Source of the DNA: Lysinibacillus xylanilyticus
GTDB taxonomy: Bacteria; Bacillota; Bacilli; Bacillales_A; Planococcaceae
Assembly (NCBI RefSeq): GCF_001708185.1
Contig: NZ_MDDN01000002.1
Coordinates: 62,001 to 126,000 of the forward strand
DNA: 64,000 nt
Direction: 5' to 3'
Below, piece by piece: positions 1-9,386 of the stretch; position 1 is the first letter of the stretch, and each line of letters starts with the position of its first letter. Below the pieces are notes generated by a model. That model saw only the letters and a list, made by a program, of their open reading frames with translations, was not told the DNA's origin and searched no databases. The translations under genes were made by a program, and so were the position numbers.

Positions 1-28
1 TACACTAAAAAATCCTAGTTTTAGTGTA
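1..28. terminator. Hairpin at window edge, possible terminator
   Basis: TACACTAAAA at 1-10 pairs with TTTTAGTGTA at 19-28 around a short loop. No clear T-run follows on the plus strand, and the sequence left of the hairpin is outside the window, so it may terminate a minus-strand or an unseen upstream gene. Confidence 0.35.
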
Positions 29-176
29 TTCGCGATTGATTATAAAGTTTTTTTAAACCCTAGTAAACTAATTTGTCTTTTAAAAATAAGTTTTTCTACA
101 ATCCAAACATAATTCCGCCCATTTTTGGGACCATAAATAGTACAAAGCTTAATATAAAGGTGGAGTGGTTAATAAT

Positions 177-2486
177 ATGAAACACACTATCCAACAAGTT
201 TTTCAAATATATAAAAGTGATATCCATAATATCTTAACAAACTGGGTAGTTGCTGTCATTATTGGTGGACTTATCTTTTTACCTTCTCTTTATGCGTGGC
301 TCAATATTTATGCCTCTATGGATCCTTATGCCCATACAGCCAATATGAAAATTGCTATTGTCAACGAAGACACAGGAGCGAATGTTAGAGGAGAAGATAT
401 ACATGTCGGTAACGATGTAATCGCTAATTTAAGCACAAATACAAGCTTTTCTTGGCAATTTACAACTCGTGAAAAAGCCATGGATCGTTTAAAAAACGGT
501 GACTATTTTGCGGTTATCGTAATCCCTAGTGACTTTTCACAAAAACTAACCTCCATACTGTCAAATCAGCCTACTAAAGCGCATATCGATTATTATGTAA
601 ATGAAAAAATAAATGCAGTCTCACCCAAAATTACAATTAAAGGTGCTAGTGGCCTAACTCAACAAGTTTCTAGTGAATTTATCTCAACTGTCAATGGAAC
701 ACTTTTCGCTATTTTTAATACGATCGGTGTTGAGATGGAACGGGAAATTCCAAACTTAAGAACGTTTGAAAATTATATTTTTACAATTGAACAACATCTT
801 CCTGGTATTGAGACCTTTTTAGCACAAACCGCTAAAGGTGGCAAAGAAGCTGAGACATTACTGAACCACACGATGACCCAAGTTCCTGAGGTTGAAAAAT
901 TAACGAATGAAGGTCTTACAACTATTCAACAAGGTTTAAAATTGATTAATGAAGCTGACACACTGTTCACCGAGCTATCCCCTATCATTAAAAAGGATTT
1001 AGAAGCTGTCCAAAATATTGCGCAACGATTTACAGAGCTAGTAGGGAAGCTAGAAAATGCTAATGTGGATACAGCAACCATTGCCCAAACAAAGGATGCG
1101 ATTAAGAAACAGCTGGATGCATCTCACGAAAAAATAAATTCTAGCATACAAACACTTGAAGCACTGCAAAAATTAACACAAGCTGATGCTTCAACTCGTA
1201 AACAGCTTGAAAACAAAGTACAAAACATCCTGACAGCACTACAGCAAAGCAATTCTGAAGAGGTTAAAACTTTACTTAATAAAAAAATCATTGAACAACT
1301 TGAAGCTATACGCGGAGATTTACAGGCAAATCCTAGTTTAACTGATTATTCATTAAGCTCTCTAACAGCATTAAATCAGCTAAATACGTTACTAACTGAC
1401 GTCTCAAATAAAGTTCAGCAGTTAAATAATATTGATGGAGAAAAGATCAAAAAAGATCTCGCTGATGTTCAAAGTGTTGCGCAAAATGCTTCGAACAATC
1501 TGAATCAATTCCTTACTCATTATAACGATCATCTAGAACCACAAATTCGCACGACCCTGACTTCTGCGAAAAATACATTAACAAATGCATCATCCATGTT
1601 AACGGATGTAAAAAGTTTTCTTCCTCAAGTATCAGATCGTTTAACAAATGCAAAAAATACGTTAGCGACAGCTAATAAAACAATTGCTACAGTACAATCG
1701 AATTTCCCTGCTTTAAGTACAAAAATTAAGAATTTAGCGGAGAAGCTAAGAACATTAGAAAGCGAAGCAGATATTTCTGAAATTGTTCAATTATTGAAAA
1801 ACGATGTCAATGCCGAGCGGGATTTCTTTGAGGAGCCTATTAAGCTTCAGGAACATAGGATGTTTCCGATTGCTAATTACGGAACAGCTATGACACCATT
1901 TTACACTGTACTTTCCATCTGGGTTGGCTGTTTATTATTAATTTCACTTTTATCTGTTGATATTCACGATAATCATCAATACAGTATTCGAGAAATATAC
2001 TTTGGACGTTTATTAACATTTGCGACTTTTTCATTTATCCAAACGCTCATTATTACAATAGGAGATATCGTTCTTTTAGATGGATCCATTAGTGCGCCTT
2101 ATTACTTTATACCATTTGGGCTATTGATTAGCTTAGTGTTTGTTACAGTTGTCTATACACTAGTTTCGGTATTCGGAAATGTTGGGAAAGCGTTAGCCAT
2201 TGTCATGTTAGTGTTACAAATTGCAGGTTCTGGCGGCACATATCCAGTAGAATTATTACCAAAGTTTTTCCAAATAATAAACCCATTTTTACCTTTTACT
2301 TATGCAATTGAAATGATGCGAGAGGCTGTTGGTGGTATTATTTGGTCCAAGGTATTGGTGGATCTCGCCTTTTTATCTTGCTTCTGGCTCATTTTTATTC
2401 TATTTGGTTTCTTCATGAAAAAATTATTGAGTGAGAAAATGGAACTTTTAATGAACAAAACACGTGGATTAGATATTTTTCATTGA
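177..2486 (+). CDS. YhgE/Pip family membrane protein
   Basis: 769 aa. It has one membrane segment near the N-terminus with the family motif LPSLYAWLNIYASMDPY, then a long extracellular helical, coiled-coil-rich region (about residues 190-560), then a C-terminal block of five or six membrane helices of the ABC-2 permease type. This is the YhgE / phage infection protein (Pip) architecture. In other Gram-positives, relatives serve as a phage receptor or in secretion of ESX-type or lipid substrates; the substrate here is unknown. I chose ATG 177 over GTG 165 because AAGGTGGAG at 157-165 is a good ribosome binding site for 177 and overlaps the GTG. No partner gene is adjacent. Confidence 0.8.
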   Translation: MKHTIQQVFQIYKSDIHNILTNWVVAVIIGGLIFLPSLYAWLNIYASMDPYAHTANMKIAIVNEDTGANVRGEDIHVGNDVIANLSTNTSFSWQFTTREKAMDRLKNGDYFAVIVIPSDFSQKLTSILSNQPTKAHIDYYVNEKINAVSPKITIKGASGLTQQVSSEFISTVNGTLFAIFNTIGVEMEREIPNLRTFENYIFTIEQHLPGIETFLAQTAKGGKEAETLLNHTMTQVPEVEKLTNEGLTTIQQGLKLINEADTLFTELSPIIKKDLEAVQNIAQRFTELVGKLENANVDTATIAQTKDAIKKQLDASHEKINSSIQTLEALQKLTQADASTRKQLENKVQNILTALQQSNSEEVKTLLNKKIIEQLEAIRGDLQANPSLTDYSLSSLTALNQLNTLLTDVSNKVQQLNNIDGEKIKKDLADVQSVAQNASNNLNQFLTHYNDHLEPQIRTTLTSAKNTLTNASSMLTDVKSFLPQVSDRLTNAKNTLATANKTIATVQSNFPALSTKIKNLAEKLRTLESEADISEIVQLLKNDVNAERDFFEEPIKLQEHRMFPIANYGTAMTPFYTVLSIWVGCLLLISLLSVDIHDNHQYSIREIYFGRLLTFATFSFIQTLIITIGDIVLLDGSISAPYYFIPFGLLISLVFVTVVYTLVSVFGNVGKALAIVMLVLQIAGSGGTYPVELLPKFFQIINPFLPFTYAIEMMREAVGGIIWSKVLVDLAFLSCFWLIFILFGFFMKKLLSEKMELLMNKTRGLDIFH

Positions 2487-2503
2487 TTTTCACCTGCGCT
2501 TCC

Positions 2504-2533
2504 TGTCAATGTTTAAGCGAACGATGGTATAAT
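2504..2533 (+). promoter_or_regulatory. SigA-type promoter with extended -10
   Basis: TGTCAA at 2504-2509, an 18-bp spacer and TATAAT at 2528-2533 preceded by TGG (extended -10). It lies just after the yhgE-like gene and 34 bp before the lipoprotein start, so the lipoprotein has its own promoter. Confidence 0.7.
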
Positions 2534-2566
2534 GGCAGTATTGTAAACATGTGGGAGGCGCTTTTA

Positions 2567-3076
2567 TTGAAAAAACTACTATCTATTTTTGCTATATCGT
2601 TATTAGTGTTAAGTGCTTGTGGTGAGGAGAAAAAAGTTGCTGAAAAAAATCAAAACGAAACGCCAAAAGAAGCTTCACACGAAGAACATGCACATGCTAC
2701 TGGAGATATTCAGGAGGAAACTGCATCTGCAGAAGTGCTACCATCCTTTTTAAATAATCAAACTGAAAATATTCGCTTAGTGTATCAAATTGCTGGTCAG
2801 TCTACAGAAATTCTAGAATGGATGCCATGCTATTGTGGATGTGGCGATTCAGTTGGACATAAAAGCAATCTAAACTGCTTTATTCAAGAAAAACGCGAGG
2901 ATGGAACAATTGTCTGGGATGATCACGGTACGCGTTGTAACGTTTGCCTAGAAATCGCTGTACAGTCTGCAAAAATGCATAAAGATGGCATGAGTCTCAA
3001 AGAAATTCGTCAAACAATTGATGACACATATAAAGAAGGCTACGCAAAACCAACACCGACGGACATGCCTGCTTAA
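2567..3076 (+). CDS. PCYCGC-motif lipoprotein
   Basis: 169 aa from a TTG start at 2567, placed 6 bp after GTGGGAGGCG. The N-terminus MKKLLSIFAISLLVLSAC is a type II signal peptide with lipobox LSAC. A His/Glu-rich linker follows, then the hallmark MPCYCGCGDSVGH, a later Cys in NLNC, and a CNVC pair. These conserved Cys and His residues define the PCYCGC family, presumably a metal- or redox-active extracellular lipoprotein; no member's function is established to my knowledge. It appears monocistronic, between its own promoter and a terminator. Confidence 0.85.
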   Translation: MKKLLSIFAISLLVLSACGEEKKVAEKNQNETPKEASHEEHAHATGDIQEETASAEVLPSFLNNQTENIRLVYQIAGQSTEILEWMPCYCGCGDSVGHKSNLNCFIQEKREDGTIVWDDHGTRCNVCLEIAVQSAKMHKDGMSLKEIRQTIDDTYKEGYAKPTPTDMPA

Positions 3077-3110
3077 TAAAAAAACTCATCGTTATGATGA
3101 GTTTTTTTAT
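3077..3110. terminator. Bidirectional terminator
   Basis: AAACTCATC at 3082-3090 pairs with GATGAGTTT at 3096-3104, with A-tract before and T-tract after. It serves the lipoprotein gene on the plus strand and the converging hydrolase on the minus strand. Confidence 0.85.
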
Positions 3111-3646
3111 TATTTAACTAGCTGTAGCACCGTTTTAAAATGTGGATGATCAGCACGTTGTAGTAGCTCATATAAAATCATTTCTGTGCTTGTGGGTAAA
3201 ATTCCAAGTGCCTTCATCTTCTCTAGCCCTAACTCTTTATTGGCCTTTGTACGAGAGGACACGGCATCTACAACAACTTCGACCTCAAACCCTTGCTCTT
3301 TTAGCTGTCTTGCTGTTTGGTAGACACAAATATGTGTTTCGATCCCTGTCACGATAAATTGAGTACGACCACTTGCCTTCAATGCATCGACAAATTCTTG
3401 CTCCTGGCAAGCACTGAATGCCATTTTAGCAATAGCTTGCCCTTGAAGATGCTGAGCAATATTTAATGCAGTCCCACCTAAACGACTAGGATTTTGTTCA
3501 AGCCATAAAATAGGTACTTCCAATGCCTTCATAGCTTGTACCAGCTTTGACACATTGTCAATCACCGCTTCACTTTCATCAACAATTGTCGCTAACTTAC
3601 CTTGTACATCAACGACAACTAAACACGCTTCCTCTATTGTAAACAT
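3110..3646 (-). CDS. Isochorismatase-like cysteine hydrolase
   Basis: 178 aa. The isochorismatase fold is shown by CLVVVDVQGKL near the N-terminus (catalytic Asp), a Lys in AIAKMAFSAC, and the nucleophile Cys in VTGIETHICVYQTARQL, giving the Asp-Lys-Cys triad. The GIETHxCVxQTA form is typical of the ISOC1/YcaC-like branch rather than of nicotinamidase. The substrate cannot be read from sequence. AAGGGGTG lies just before the ATG. It converges on the PCYCGC lipoprotein gene and has no operon partner. Confidence 0.85.
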   Translation of the reverse strand: MFTIEEACLVVVDVQGKLATIVDESEAVIDNVSKLVQAMKALEVPILWLEQNPSRLGGTALNIAQHLQGQAIAKMAFSACQEQEFVDALKASGRTQFIVTGIETHICVYQTARQLKEQGFEVEVVVDAVSSRTKANKELGLEKMKALGILPTSTEMILYELLQRADHPHFKTVLQLVK

Positions 3647-4149
3647 TTAAAACACCCCTTACTTCATTTTCACAGTTCATTATACCGAAAGATACTTGGT
3701 TTATGGAGAAAGTTAAAAAAATTTCCGTCCATCCTATATTAACGGCAAATATCATCAATATTACACCTTAACCTCCATCGAACCAGTGCATATAACGGTA
3801 ATATGGGCAACTTAGGCATATCTAAACAAGATGCTTAATATCATGCACTTCTATGGGCTCTTGTTGTCATAGAAGAATTTCACTAAATGAAGGCTAAAAC
3901 AATTACCATAAAACTTCTTTTTTCAAACCCGAACATTTTATAACACCAATGATTAACCAATGCGCAAATCACGAAATATAATCTCATATATGCACATCTA
4001 AATTTTCATTTGTTCGTATTTAAAGAAAAATACTTTTAAGAATTTATCTCAATTGTGTACATTTTGTTGCAAGCCTGTCGCAATTTTGCTCGAATAGTGA
4101 GAATTTTATTTTTTCTCTTGAAAATTGAGTTATAATCCAGTAAAGTGCT
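3647..4149. other. Intergenic region, AT-rich, no gene seen
   Basis: No open frame with a ribosome binding site was found. A TATAAT at 4131-4136 sits just before the tandem repeats and may be the -10 of a serC leader transcript, but I see no convincing -35 at the right distance. Confidence 0.4.
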
Positions 4150-4640
4150 TTTATCCCGCTTTAACGGTCAGTACAATACTTTACATTGTATATGAAAGAG
4201 ATGACTTTGAACTGACCGTAAAAGCCCGATTGGTTCAACTAACAACCAGCAGAGGATGAAAACCCCTGCTGATTGAAGTTTCACTTTATCCCGCTTTAAC
4301 GGTCAGTACTATGCTCTACATTTATATGAAATAGATGACTTTGAACTGACCGTAAAAGCCCGATTGGTTCAACTAACAACCAGCAGAGGATGAAAACCCC
4401 TGCTGATTGAAGTTTCACTTTATCCCGCTTTAACGGTCAGTACAATACTTTACATTGTATATGAAATAGATGACTTTGAACTGACCGTAAAAGCCCGATT
4501 GGTTCAACTAACAACCAGCAGAGGATGAAAACCCCTGCTGATTGAAGTTTCACTTTATCTCGCTTTAACGGTCAGTACAATACTTTACATTGTATATGAA
4601 ATAGATGACTTTGAACTGACCTTAAAAGCCCGAAATTCAC
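4150..4640 (+). repeat. Four tandem ~135-bp hairpin units before serC
   Basis: Units start at 4150, 4285, 4419 and 4554, with lengths 135, 134 and 135 bp; the fourth stops after about 85 bp. Identity is very high, with differences mainly around the hairpin loop. Each unit has hairpin A (GCTTTAACGGTCAGT pairing with ACTGACCGTAAAAGC) and hairpin B (CAGCAG with CTGCTG around AGGATGAAAACCC). The fourth unit lacks hairpin B and has one mismatch in hairpin A. There are no unique spacers, so this is not CRISPR. It resembles hairpin-forming bcr-type intergenic repeats of the Bacillus cereus group as I remember them, which I could not check. Confidence 0.9.
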
Positions 4641-4670
4641 CTTATTAAACAACACAAGGAGTGTACCACA

Positions 4671-5759
4671 TTGACACAACGTGCATACAATTTTAACGCA
4701 GGCCCATCTGCACTACCAGTAGAAGTATTAGAAAAAGCCCAACAGCAATTAGTAAACTTCCGTGAGTCAGGTATGTCAATTATGGAAATGAGCCATCGTA
4801 GCGCCATTTTCGATGAAGTACATAATGAGGCAATTGCTTTATTGAAAAAGCTTTATGCTATCCCAGAAAACTATGAAGTCCTTTTCCTACAAGGTGGAGC
4901 TAGTCTTCAATTTACGATGATTCCAATGAACTTCCTACAGGCCGATCAAAAGGCAAGCTATGTTTTATCAGGCTCATGGTCTGAAAAAGCATTCAAAGAA
5001 GCGAAATTTTTTGGTATGCCTGTTGAAGCTGCTAGCACAAAGGAAAATCAATATCGCAATATCCCAGCTTTAGCAGACATTCAATTCAATGCGGATGATG
5101 CATATGTGCATATCACTTCAAACAATACAATTTACGGCACACAATGGACGGAATTCCCTGAAACAGGAAATGTACCGTTAGTTGCAGATATGTCTAGTGA
5201 TATTCTTTCTAAGCCAGTTGATGTAAGTAAATTTGGTCTAATCTATGCAGGGGCTCAAAAAAATCTTGGTCCTTCTGGTGTAACAGTAGTTATTATTCGC
5301 AAAGATTTGCTAGAAAAAGCGAATAAAAATATTCCAACAATGCTGAAATACACAACGCATGCTGACAGCAACTCTTTATACAATACACCACCAACTTTTG
5401 GCATCTATATGCTAGGTGAAGTATTAAAATGGGTTGAATCTAAAGGTGGCGTTGCTGAAATTGCGAAGCATAATGAGTTAAAAGCGAAAGTAATTTATGA
5501 TGCCATTGACAATAGCAATGGATTCTATAAAGGTCATGCAACACCTGAAAGCCGTTCTTTAATGAACATTACTTTCCGTGTTGCTGATGAAGAGCTTGAA
5601 AAACAATTCCTTGCTGAAGCAAAAGCAGCAGGATTTGTTGGACTAAATGGACACCGTTCTGTAGGTGGCTGCCGTGCTTCTACTTATAATGCTGTCCCAT
5701 TAGAAGCTTGTGAAGCATTACGTGACTTTATGGTAGCTTTCCAACAAAAACACCAATAA
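4671..5759 (+). CDS. serC: Phosphoserine aminotransferase
   Basis: 362 aa, the usual length. Converts 3-phosphohydroxypyruvate and glutamate to phosphoserine in serine synthesis (and acts in pyridoxal-phosphate synthesis in some bacteria). The N-terminus YNFNAGPSALP, the GGASLQF loop, the PLP-lysine region YAGAQKNLGPSG and the C-terminal GHRSVGGCRASTYNAV are all family hallmarks. The start is TTG 4671, with AAGGAG 9 bp upstream. The 5' region is an unusual tandem hairpin array (4150-4640), which may form part of its leader. No serA is adjacent. Confidence 0.95.
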   Translation: MTQRAYNFNAGPSALPVEVLEKAQQQLVNFRESGMSIMEMSHRSAIFDEVHNEAIALLKKLYAIPENYEVLFLQGGASLQFTMIPMNFLQADQKASYVLSGSWSEKAFKEAKFFGMPVEAASTKENQYRNIPALADIQFNADDAYVHITSNNTIYGTQWTEFPETGNVPLVADMSSDILSKPVDVSKFGLIYAGAQKNLGPSGVTVVIIRKDLLEKANKNIPTMLKYTTHADSNSLYNTPPTFGIYMLGEVLKWVESKGGVAEIAKHNELKAKVIYDAIDNSNGFYKGHATPESRSLMNITFRVADEELEKQFLAEAKAAGFVGLNGHRSVGGCRASTYNAVPLEACEALRDFMVAFQQKHQ

Positions 5760-5789
5760 TCATAAACGACGAATAAATACTATAAATTT

Positions 5790-5836
5790 AAAGGGGTAGC
5801 GCCAAGTGATGTTTCACTTGGCGCTACCCCTTTTTT
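5790..5836. terminator. Strong bidirectional terminator serC / zur
   Basis: A perfect 20-bp stem (5790-5809 with 5814-5833) around a TGTT loop, A-rich before and T-rich after. It ends at the zur stop codon and serves both converging genes. Confidence 0.95.
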
Positions 5837-6258
5837 TACACAGTTTCATGCTTACAATCCGGACACTTACCATAGATCTCAAATTTATGATTTTCAATTT
5901 CGTAGTTTGGTAGTTTCTCTCCAAGCATTTCCATAGGACAAAGATTTAACTCCTTGACATTGCCACAATCCAAACAAATAAAATGGTGGTGATGATGTTC
6001 AGACTCACAATGCATGCGGAAATTTCGCTCCCCAGATAGCTCAGTTTCTTCCAGTATTCCAAGCTTCACAAATGTTGCTAAGTTACGATAAATTGTATCA
6101 AAACTCATACCTGGAAAATCTTTTTTTAAAACATCCAATAAGTCACGAGCTGTTAGATATTTATCTGTTGCTGCAAACATATCTAATATTAACTCCCGCT
6201 TATCTGTTTTTTTATAGCCGTTCTCTTTTAAAATTTCCCACGCTCTAGAAACATTCAC
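5836..6258 (-). CDS. zur: Zinc uptake regulator, Fur family
   Basis: 140 aa Fur-family repressor. It has an N-terminal winged helix, a His cluster at 88-92, and two CxxC pairs (C95/C98 and C132/C135) that bind the structural zinc. I call it Zur rather than Fur or PerR because it is the last gene of a znuC-znuB-zur operon and overlaps znuB by 4 bp (ATGA). The position next to yqfT-nfo-cshB also matches B. subtilis zur (yqfV). Co-transcription behind a Zur-box promoter implies autoregulation. Confidence 0.9.
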   Translation of the reverse strand: MNVSRAWEILKENGYKKTDKRELILDMFAATDKYLTARDLLDVLKKDFPGMSFDTIYRNLATFVKLGILEETELSGERNFRMHCESEHHHHHFICLDCGNVKELNLCPMEMLGEKLPNYEIENHKFEIYGKCPDCKHETV

Positions 6259-7118
6259 TGTGCTACCTCCTCTTGTTTTGCAGCCATCTTAAATACTACT
6301 TTCTTCGCTAGAATAACTAGTAACAAAATGAAGATGGAAGTGACAACAATTGTACCACCAGGCGCTAGATCCAAATAAAAAGCACTGACAAGGCCGATTA
6401 ACACAGCTGCTTCCCCAAAGACAATCGAGTAGATGATCGTTTGCTTAAAGCCCTTTGCTAAACGCATTGCAGCAGCCACTGGTAATGTCATAAGTGATGA
6501 CACAAGCAAAATACCGACTATGCGCATACTTGCAGCAATAACTAGTGCTGTCACAATCATAAATAACAGATGAATCCAACGAGCAGGTAGACCACTAGCT
6601 TTTGCATATTCCTCGTCAAAAGATAAAACAAAAAGCTCCTTAAAAAATAACAACAAAAAGATAATAACAACGACAGCGATTCCCACCACTACCCATAAAT
6701 CCTGACGTGAAACAGCTGATACTGAACCAAATAAATAGCTCATTAAATCTGTGCTAAAGCCACTGGCAAGGGAGATGAAAATAGCACTAATCCCTATCCC
6801 ACCTGACATAATAATAGGAATGGCAAGCTCCTCATAGTGCTTATATAAACGTCTTAGTCGCTCAATTAAAATTGAACCGCTAACAGAGGCAAGTATACCG
6901 AGATAAATTGGATTTAGCATAGCCAAGGCTGGAACAGATTGACTGAGATATAAGCTTCCTGCTATACCTGCAAGTGTCACATGTGACAAGGCATCTGCAA
7001 TAAGCGACAGCCTGCGAACAACAATAAAAACACCTAGCAGCGGTGCCAATATGCCAATTAATATCCCCGAGAAAAAGGCATTTTGTAAAAATTCATAGTT
7101 AAAAATTGCTTCAATCAT
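6255..7118 (-). CDS. znuB: Zinc/manganese-type ABC transporter permease
   Basis: 287 aa ABC-3 family permease with about eight membrane helices, including [22 protein letters not shown] and the family's [21 protein letters not shown]-like segment. The start at 7118 follows AGAAGGAGAAGG; an upstream in-frame start would overlap znuC and lacks a site. The gene follows znuC by 14 bp and overlaps zur. Zinc as substrate is inferred from zur and the Zur box. No substrate-binding lipoprotein (ZnuA/AdcA) gene is in the operon. Confidence 0.9.
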   Translation of the reverse strand: MIEAIFNYEFLQNAFFSGILIGILAPLLGVFIVVRRLSLIADALSHVTLAGIAGSLYLSQSVPALAMLNPIYLGILASVSGSILIERLRRLYKHYEELAIPIIMSGGIGISAIFISLASGFSTDLMSYLFGSVSAVSRQDLWVVVGIAVVVIIFLLLFFKELFVLSFDEEYAKASGLPARWIHLLFMIVTALVIAASMRIVGILLVSSLMTLPVAAAMRLAKGFKQTIIYSIVFGEAAVLIGLVSAFYLDLAPGGTIVVTSIFILLLVILAKKVVFKMAAKQEEVAQ

Positions 7119-7132
7119 TGAGCCTTCTCCTT

Positions 7133-7879
7133 CTAGTGAATCTTTCTCACAGAATGACCATACCAAGCTTCAAGCGCATCCTGAGAAATTGTATCAAATT
7201 CATTTTTGTAACCATGGAAGTGGATAGTTTGATTTAAACATGCTACATGGCTGATACGGTTCGACACTGTATCGACATCATGAGTGACAAGAATCATTGT
7301 AATTCCCTGTTCCCGATTCAATTTGACCAGCATATCATAAAATGACTGTACATTCTCATGATCAATGCCGACAGTTGGTTCATCTAATATTAGTAGTCTC
7401 GGTTCGCTAACTAAGGCTCGTGCAATAAAGACACGCTGCTGTTGCCCACCGGATAATTCACCAATATTACGATTCATAAAAGCTTCCATTCCAACAGCTT
7501 TTAATGCTTCTAGTACTTTTTCTTTTGCATCTCGTCCAGGTCTTTTAAATAGCCCTAATTTTTTTGTTAATCCGCTTTTTACTACCTCTTGGACGGTTGC
7601 TGGAAATCCTGAATTGAAGGCATTGGATTTTTGTGACACATATCCTATCCATTCACGATGCTTAAAAGTTGCACTTGGTTCACCAAATAACTTTATTTCT
7701 CCAGTCATTGGTTTTAATAATCCTAAAATAATTTTTAATAATGTCGATTTCCCAGAACCATTTGGACCGAGAAGTGCTAAAAAATCTCCCTCTTCTACAC
7801 GGAAAGAGATATTTTTTAATACTTGTGTATAGTCATATTGAAATGACAAGTTTTCAATATCAATAAGTGATTTTTTCAT
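7133..7879 (-). CDS. znuC: Zinc ABC transporter ATP-binding protein
   Basis: 248 aa ATPase with Walker A GPNGSGKST, Q-loop in YVSQK, signature LSGGQQQR, Walker B LLILDEPT and the switch His in VTHD. It powers zinc import with ZnuB. First gene of znuC-znuB-zur, read from the promoter at 7929-7957 and controlled by the Zur box at 7898-7918. Confidence 0.92.
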   Translation of the reverse strand: MKKSLIDIENLSFQYDYTQVLKNISFRVEEGDFLALLGPNGSGKSTLLKIILGLLKPMTGEIKLFGEPSATFKHREWIGYVSQKSNAFNSGFPATVQEVVKSGLTKKLGLFKRPGRDAKEKVLEALKAVGMEAFMNRNIGELSGGQQQRVFIARALVSEPRLLILDEPTVGIDHENVQSFYDMLVKLNREQGITMILVTHDVDTVSNRISHVACLNQTIHFHGYKNEFDTISQDALEAWYGHSVRKIH

Positions 7880-7897
7880 GCATGACCGCTTCTTTCT

Positions 7898-7918
7898 AAT
7901 TCAAAATCATTACGATTT
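7898..7918 (-). promoter_or_regulatory. Zur box
   Basis: The 21-bp site has ATTACGATTT as one perfect half and AATTCAAAAT as a weaker half. It matches about 17 of 20 defined positions of the B. subtilis Zur consensus (AAATCGTAAT-N-ATTACGATTT), by eye. It covers the predicted transcription start of znuC. Confidence 0.75.
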
Positions 7919-7928
7919 ACAAATTGTA

Positions 7929-7957
7929 AGTATAAATGAAATCACTGTTTTTGTAAA
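7929..7957 (-). promoter_or_regulatory. znuC-znuB-zur promoter
   Basis: On the minus strand TTTACA, a 17-bp spacer and TATACT, a near-consensus SigA promoter. Its start point falls in or next to the Zur box, which fits simple repression. Confidence 0.8.
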
Positions 7958-8050
7958 GGAAATTAGTTTACTAATAGGCTGTCTCATGTTGTCGAAAAAA
8001 GTTTAAATACATTTAGATGTCACTTTTCGCTTTAACAAAGACTTTTTTAC

Positions 8051-8079
8051 TTGAATCACGCTCAAATTACGTTGTAATA
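8051..8079 (+). promoter_or_regulatory. Possible promoter for yqfT-like gene
   Basis: TTGAAT, 17-bp spacer, TGTAAT, about 110 bp before the gene at 8188. The match is reasonable but unsupported by anything else. The rest of 7958-8187 shows nothing recognisable. Confidence 0.45.
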
Positions 8080-8187
8080 GGCATTGATTCTAAAACTTTT
8101 AAAGTAAGGGTTTTCAGAGTTGGCACGTCGTTCACAAGAAGGATTTCGTTTCAAAGAAACTAAAAAACTTTAAAAGGGGGATTGGCT

Positions 8188-8424
8188 TTGAGTATTCAAT
8201 TTTTACAGCAATTAGCACAAAGTAGTGATAAAGAAGTCGTTGCCATTGCTCGTGCTGAAGGGTTTGAAATTACAACTTCTGAAGTAAAAAAACTACGACC
8301 TTATTTGGAGCAATTCTCATTTACTTGGCTCTTTTTAGGTATTCCGAAAGATATACTTGTAGAGGTTGAAGCTGTTTTAGGTAGAAAGCGTTCTAGACAG
8401 CTGATCGCACTATTTACAAAATAA
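8188..8424 (+). CDS. Small protein, probable DUF2624 (YqfT-like)
   Basis: 78 aa, predicted all-helical, with no membrane segment. Start TTG 8188 lies 8 bp after AAGGGGG; the in-frame TTG at 8182 is too close to that site. The position between zur/znu and nfo-cshB is where B. subtilis has yqfT (DUF2624), and the pattern of an N-terminal helix, an IARAEGFEIT segment and a C-terminal SRQLIALF fits that family as I remember it. Function unknown. Family call rests mainly on synteny. Confidence 0.65.
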   Translation: MSIQFLQQLAQSSDKEVVAIARAEGFEITTSEVKKLRPYLEQFSFTWLFLGIPKDILVEVEAVLGRKRSRQLIALFTK

Positions 8425-8428
8425 TAGA

Positions 8429-8478
8429 AAATAGCCCGAAAATCAGGACTTATGCTAGCTGATTTCGGGCTATTTATT
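8429..8478. terminator. Bidirectional terminator
   Basis: AAATAGCCCGAAAATCAG pairs with CTGATTTCGGGCTATTT (8429-8475) with one bulge, T-rich on both exits. Shared by the yqfT-like gene and converging nfo. Confidence 0.9.
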
Positions 8479-8480
8479 TT

Positions 8481-9374
8481 CTATCCTCTTAGAGCATCGA
8501 TTAACTCAGGTTTAAACTCTCCACTACGTAACATCTCAATTTCATGTTTATATGGAGCCGATTTTGATTTGGCATCACTATTTAATGCGACAAAAGGTGT
8601 TTCTAAGATTTTAGGAATCTCTTTTAATTGTGGGTGATGTACAACATAATTTAATGCGTCAAAGCCAATATGACCAAAGCCAATATTTTCGTGACGGTCT
8701 TTTCCAGCACCGCGAACATTTTTTGAATCATTAATATGCAAGACTTTAATACGATCTACACCTATTAATTTATCAAACTCATTTAATACGCCATCAAAAT
8801 CCTCGACAATATTGTAACCGGCGTCATGTGTATGGCAAGTATCAAAGCACACTGACAGACGCTCATTATGTGTCACACCATCAATAATTTTGGCAAGCTC
8901 TTCAAAGGAACGACCACATTCAGTTCCCTTCCCTGCCATCGTTTCTAATGCGATTTGTACAGGATAATCCTGTGCTAATACTTCATTTAAGCCCTCAATA
9001 ATTTTAGCAATCCCTGCATCAGCACCAGCGCCTACATGGGCACCAGGATGCAACACAATCTGTGTAGCTTCCAAAGCAGCTGTACGTTCAATCTCAGTCT
9101 GTAAGAAATCTACACCAAGACGGAAAGTTTCAGGCTTTTCTGTGTTTGCAATATTGATAATGTATGGAGCATGTACAACAATATTTGTCATGCCATGCTC
9201 TTTCATGTGTAGTAAACCGTTCATAATATTAAGGTCAGCAATTGCCTTACGACGAGTATTTTGAGGTGCTCCTGTATAAATCATAAAGGTATTTGCCCCA
9301 TATGAAAGAGCTTCTTTACTTGACCCGAGGAGCATTTCTTTTCCACTCATTGAAACATGTGATCCAAGTAGCAT
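8481..9374 (-). CDS. nfo: Deoxyribonuclease IV (AP endonuclease)
   Basis: 297 aa endonuclease IV, which cuts DNA at abasic sites in base-excision repair. TIM-barrel family with three zinc ions; ligand motifs seen include [49 protein letters not shown] and [10 protein letters not shown]. The start follows AAGGAGG, which lies in the 12-bp gap after cshB, so both are one transcription unit, as in B. subtilis (yqfS-yqfR). Confidence 0.95.
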   Translation of the reverse strand: MLLGSHVSMSGKEMLLGSSKEALSYGANTFMIYTGAPQNTRRKAIADLNIMNGLLHMKEHGMTNIVVHAPYIINIANTEKPETFRLGVDFLQTEIERTAALEATQIVLHPGAHVGAGADAGIAKIIEGLNEVLAQDYPVQIALETMAGKGTECGRSFEELAKIIDGVTHNERLSVCFDTCHTHDAGYNIVEDFDGVLNEFDKLIGVDRIKVLHINDSKNVRGAGKDRHENIGFGHIGFDALNYVVHHPQLKEIPKILETPFVALNSDAKSKSAPYKHEIEMLRSGEFKPELIDALRG

Positions 9375-9386
9375 TTGAATACCTCC

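Noticed and set aside
4150-4640. CRISPR array
   Set aside because: The repeats are 135 bp and directly adjoining, with no unique spacers and no cas genes.
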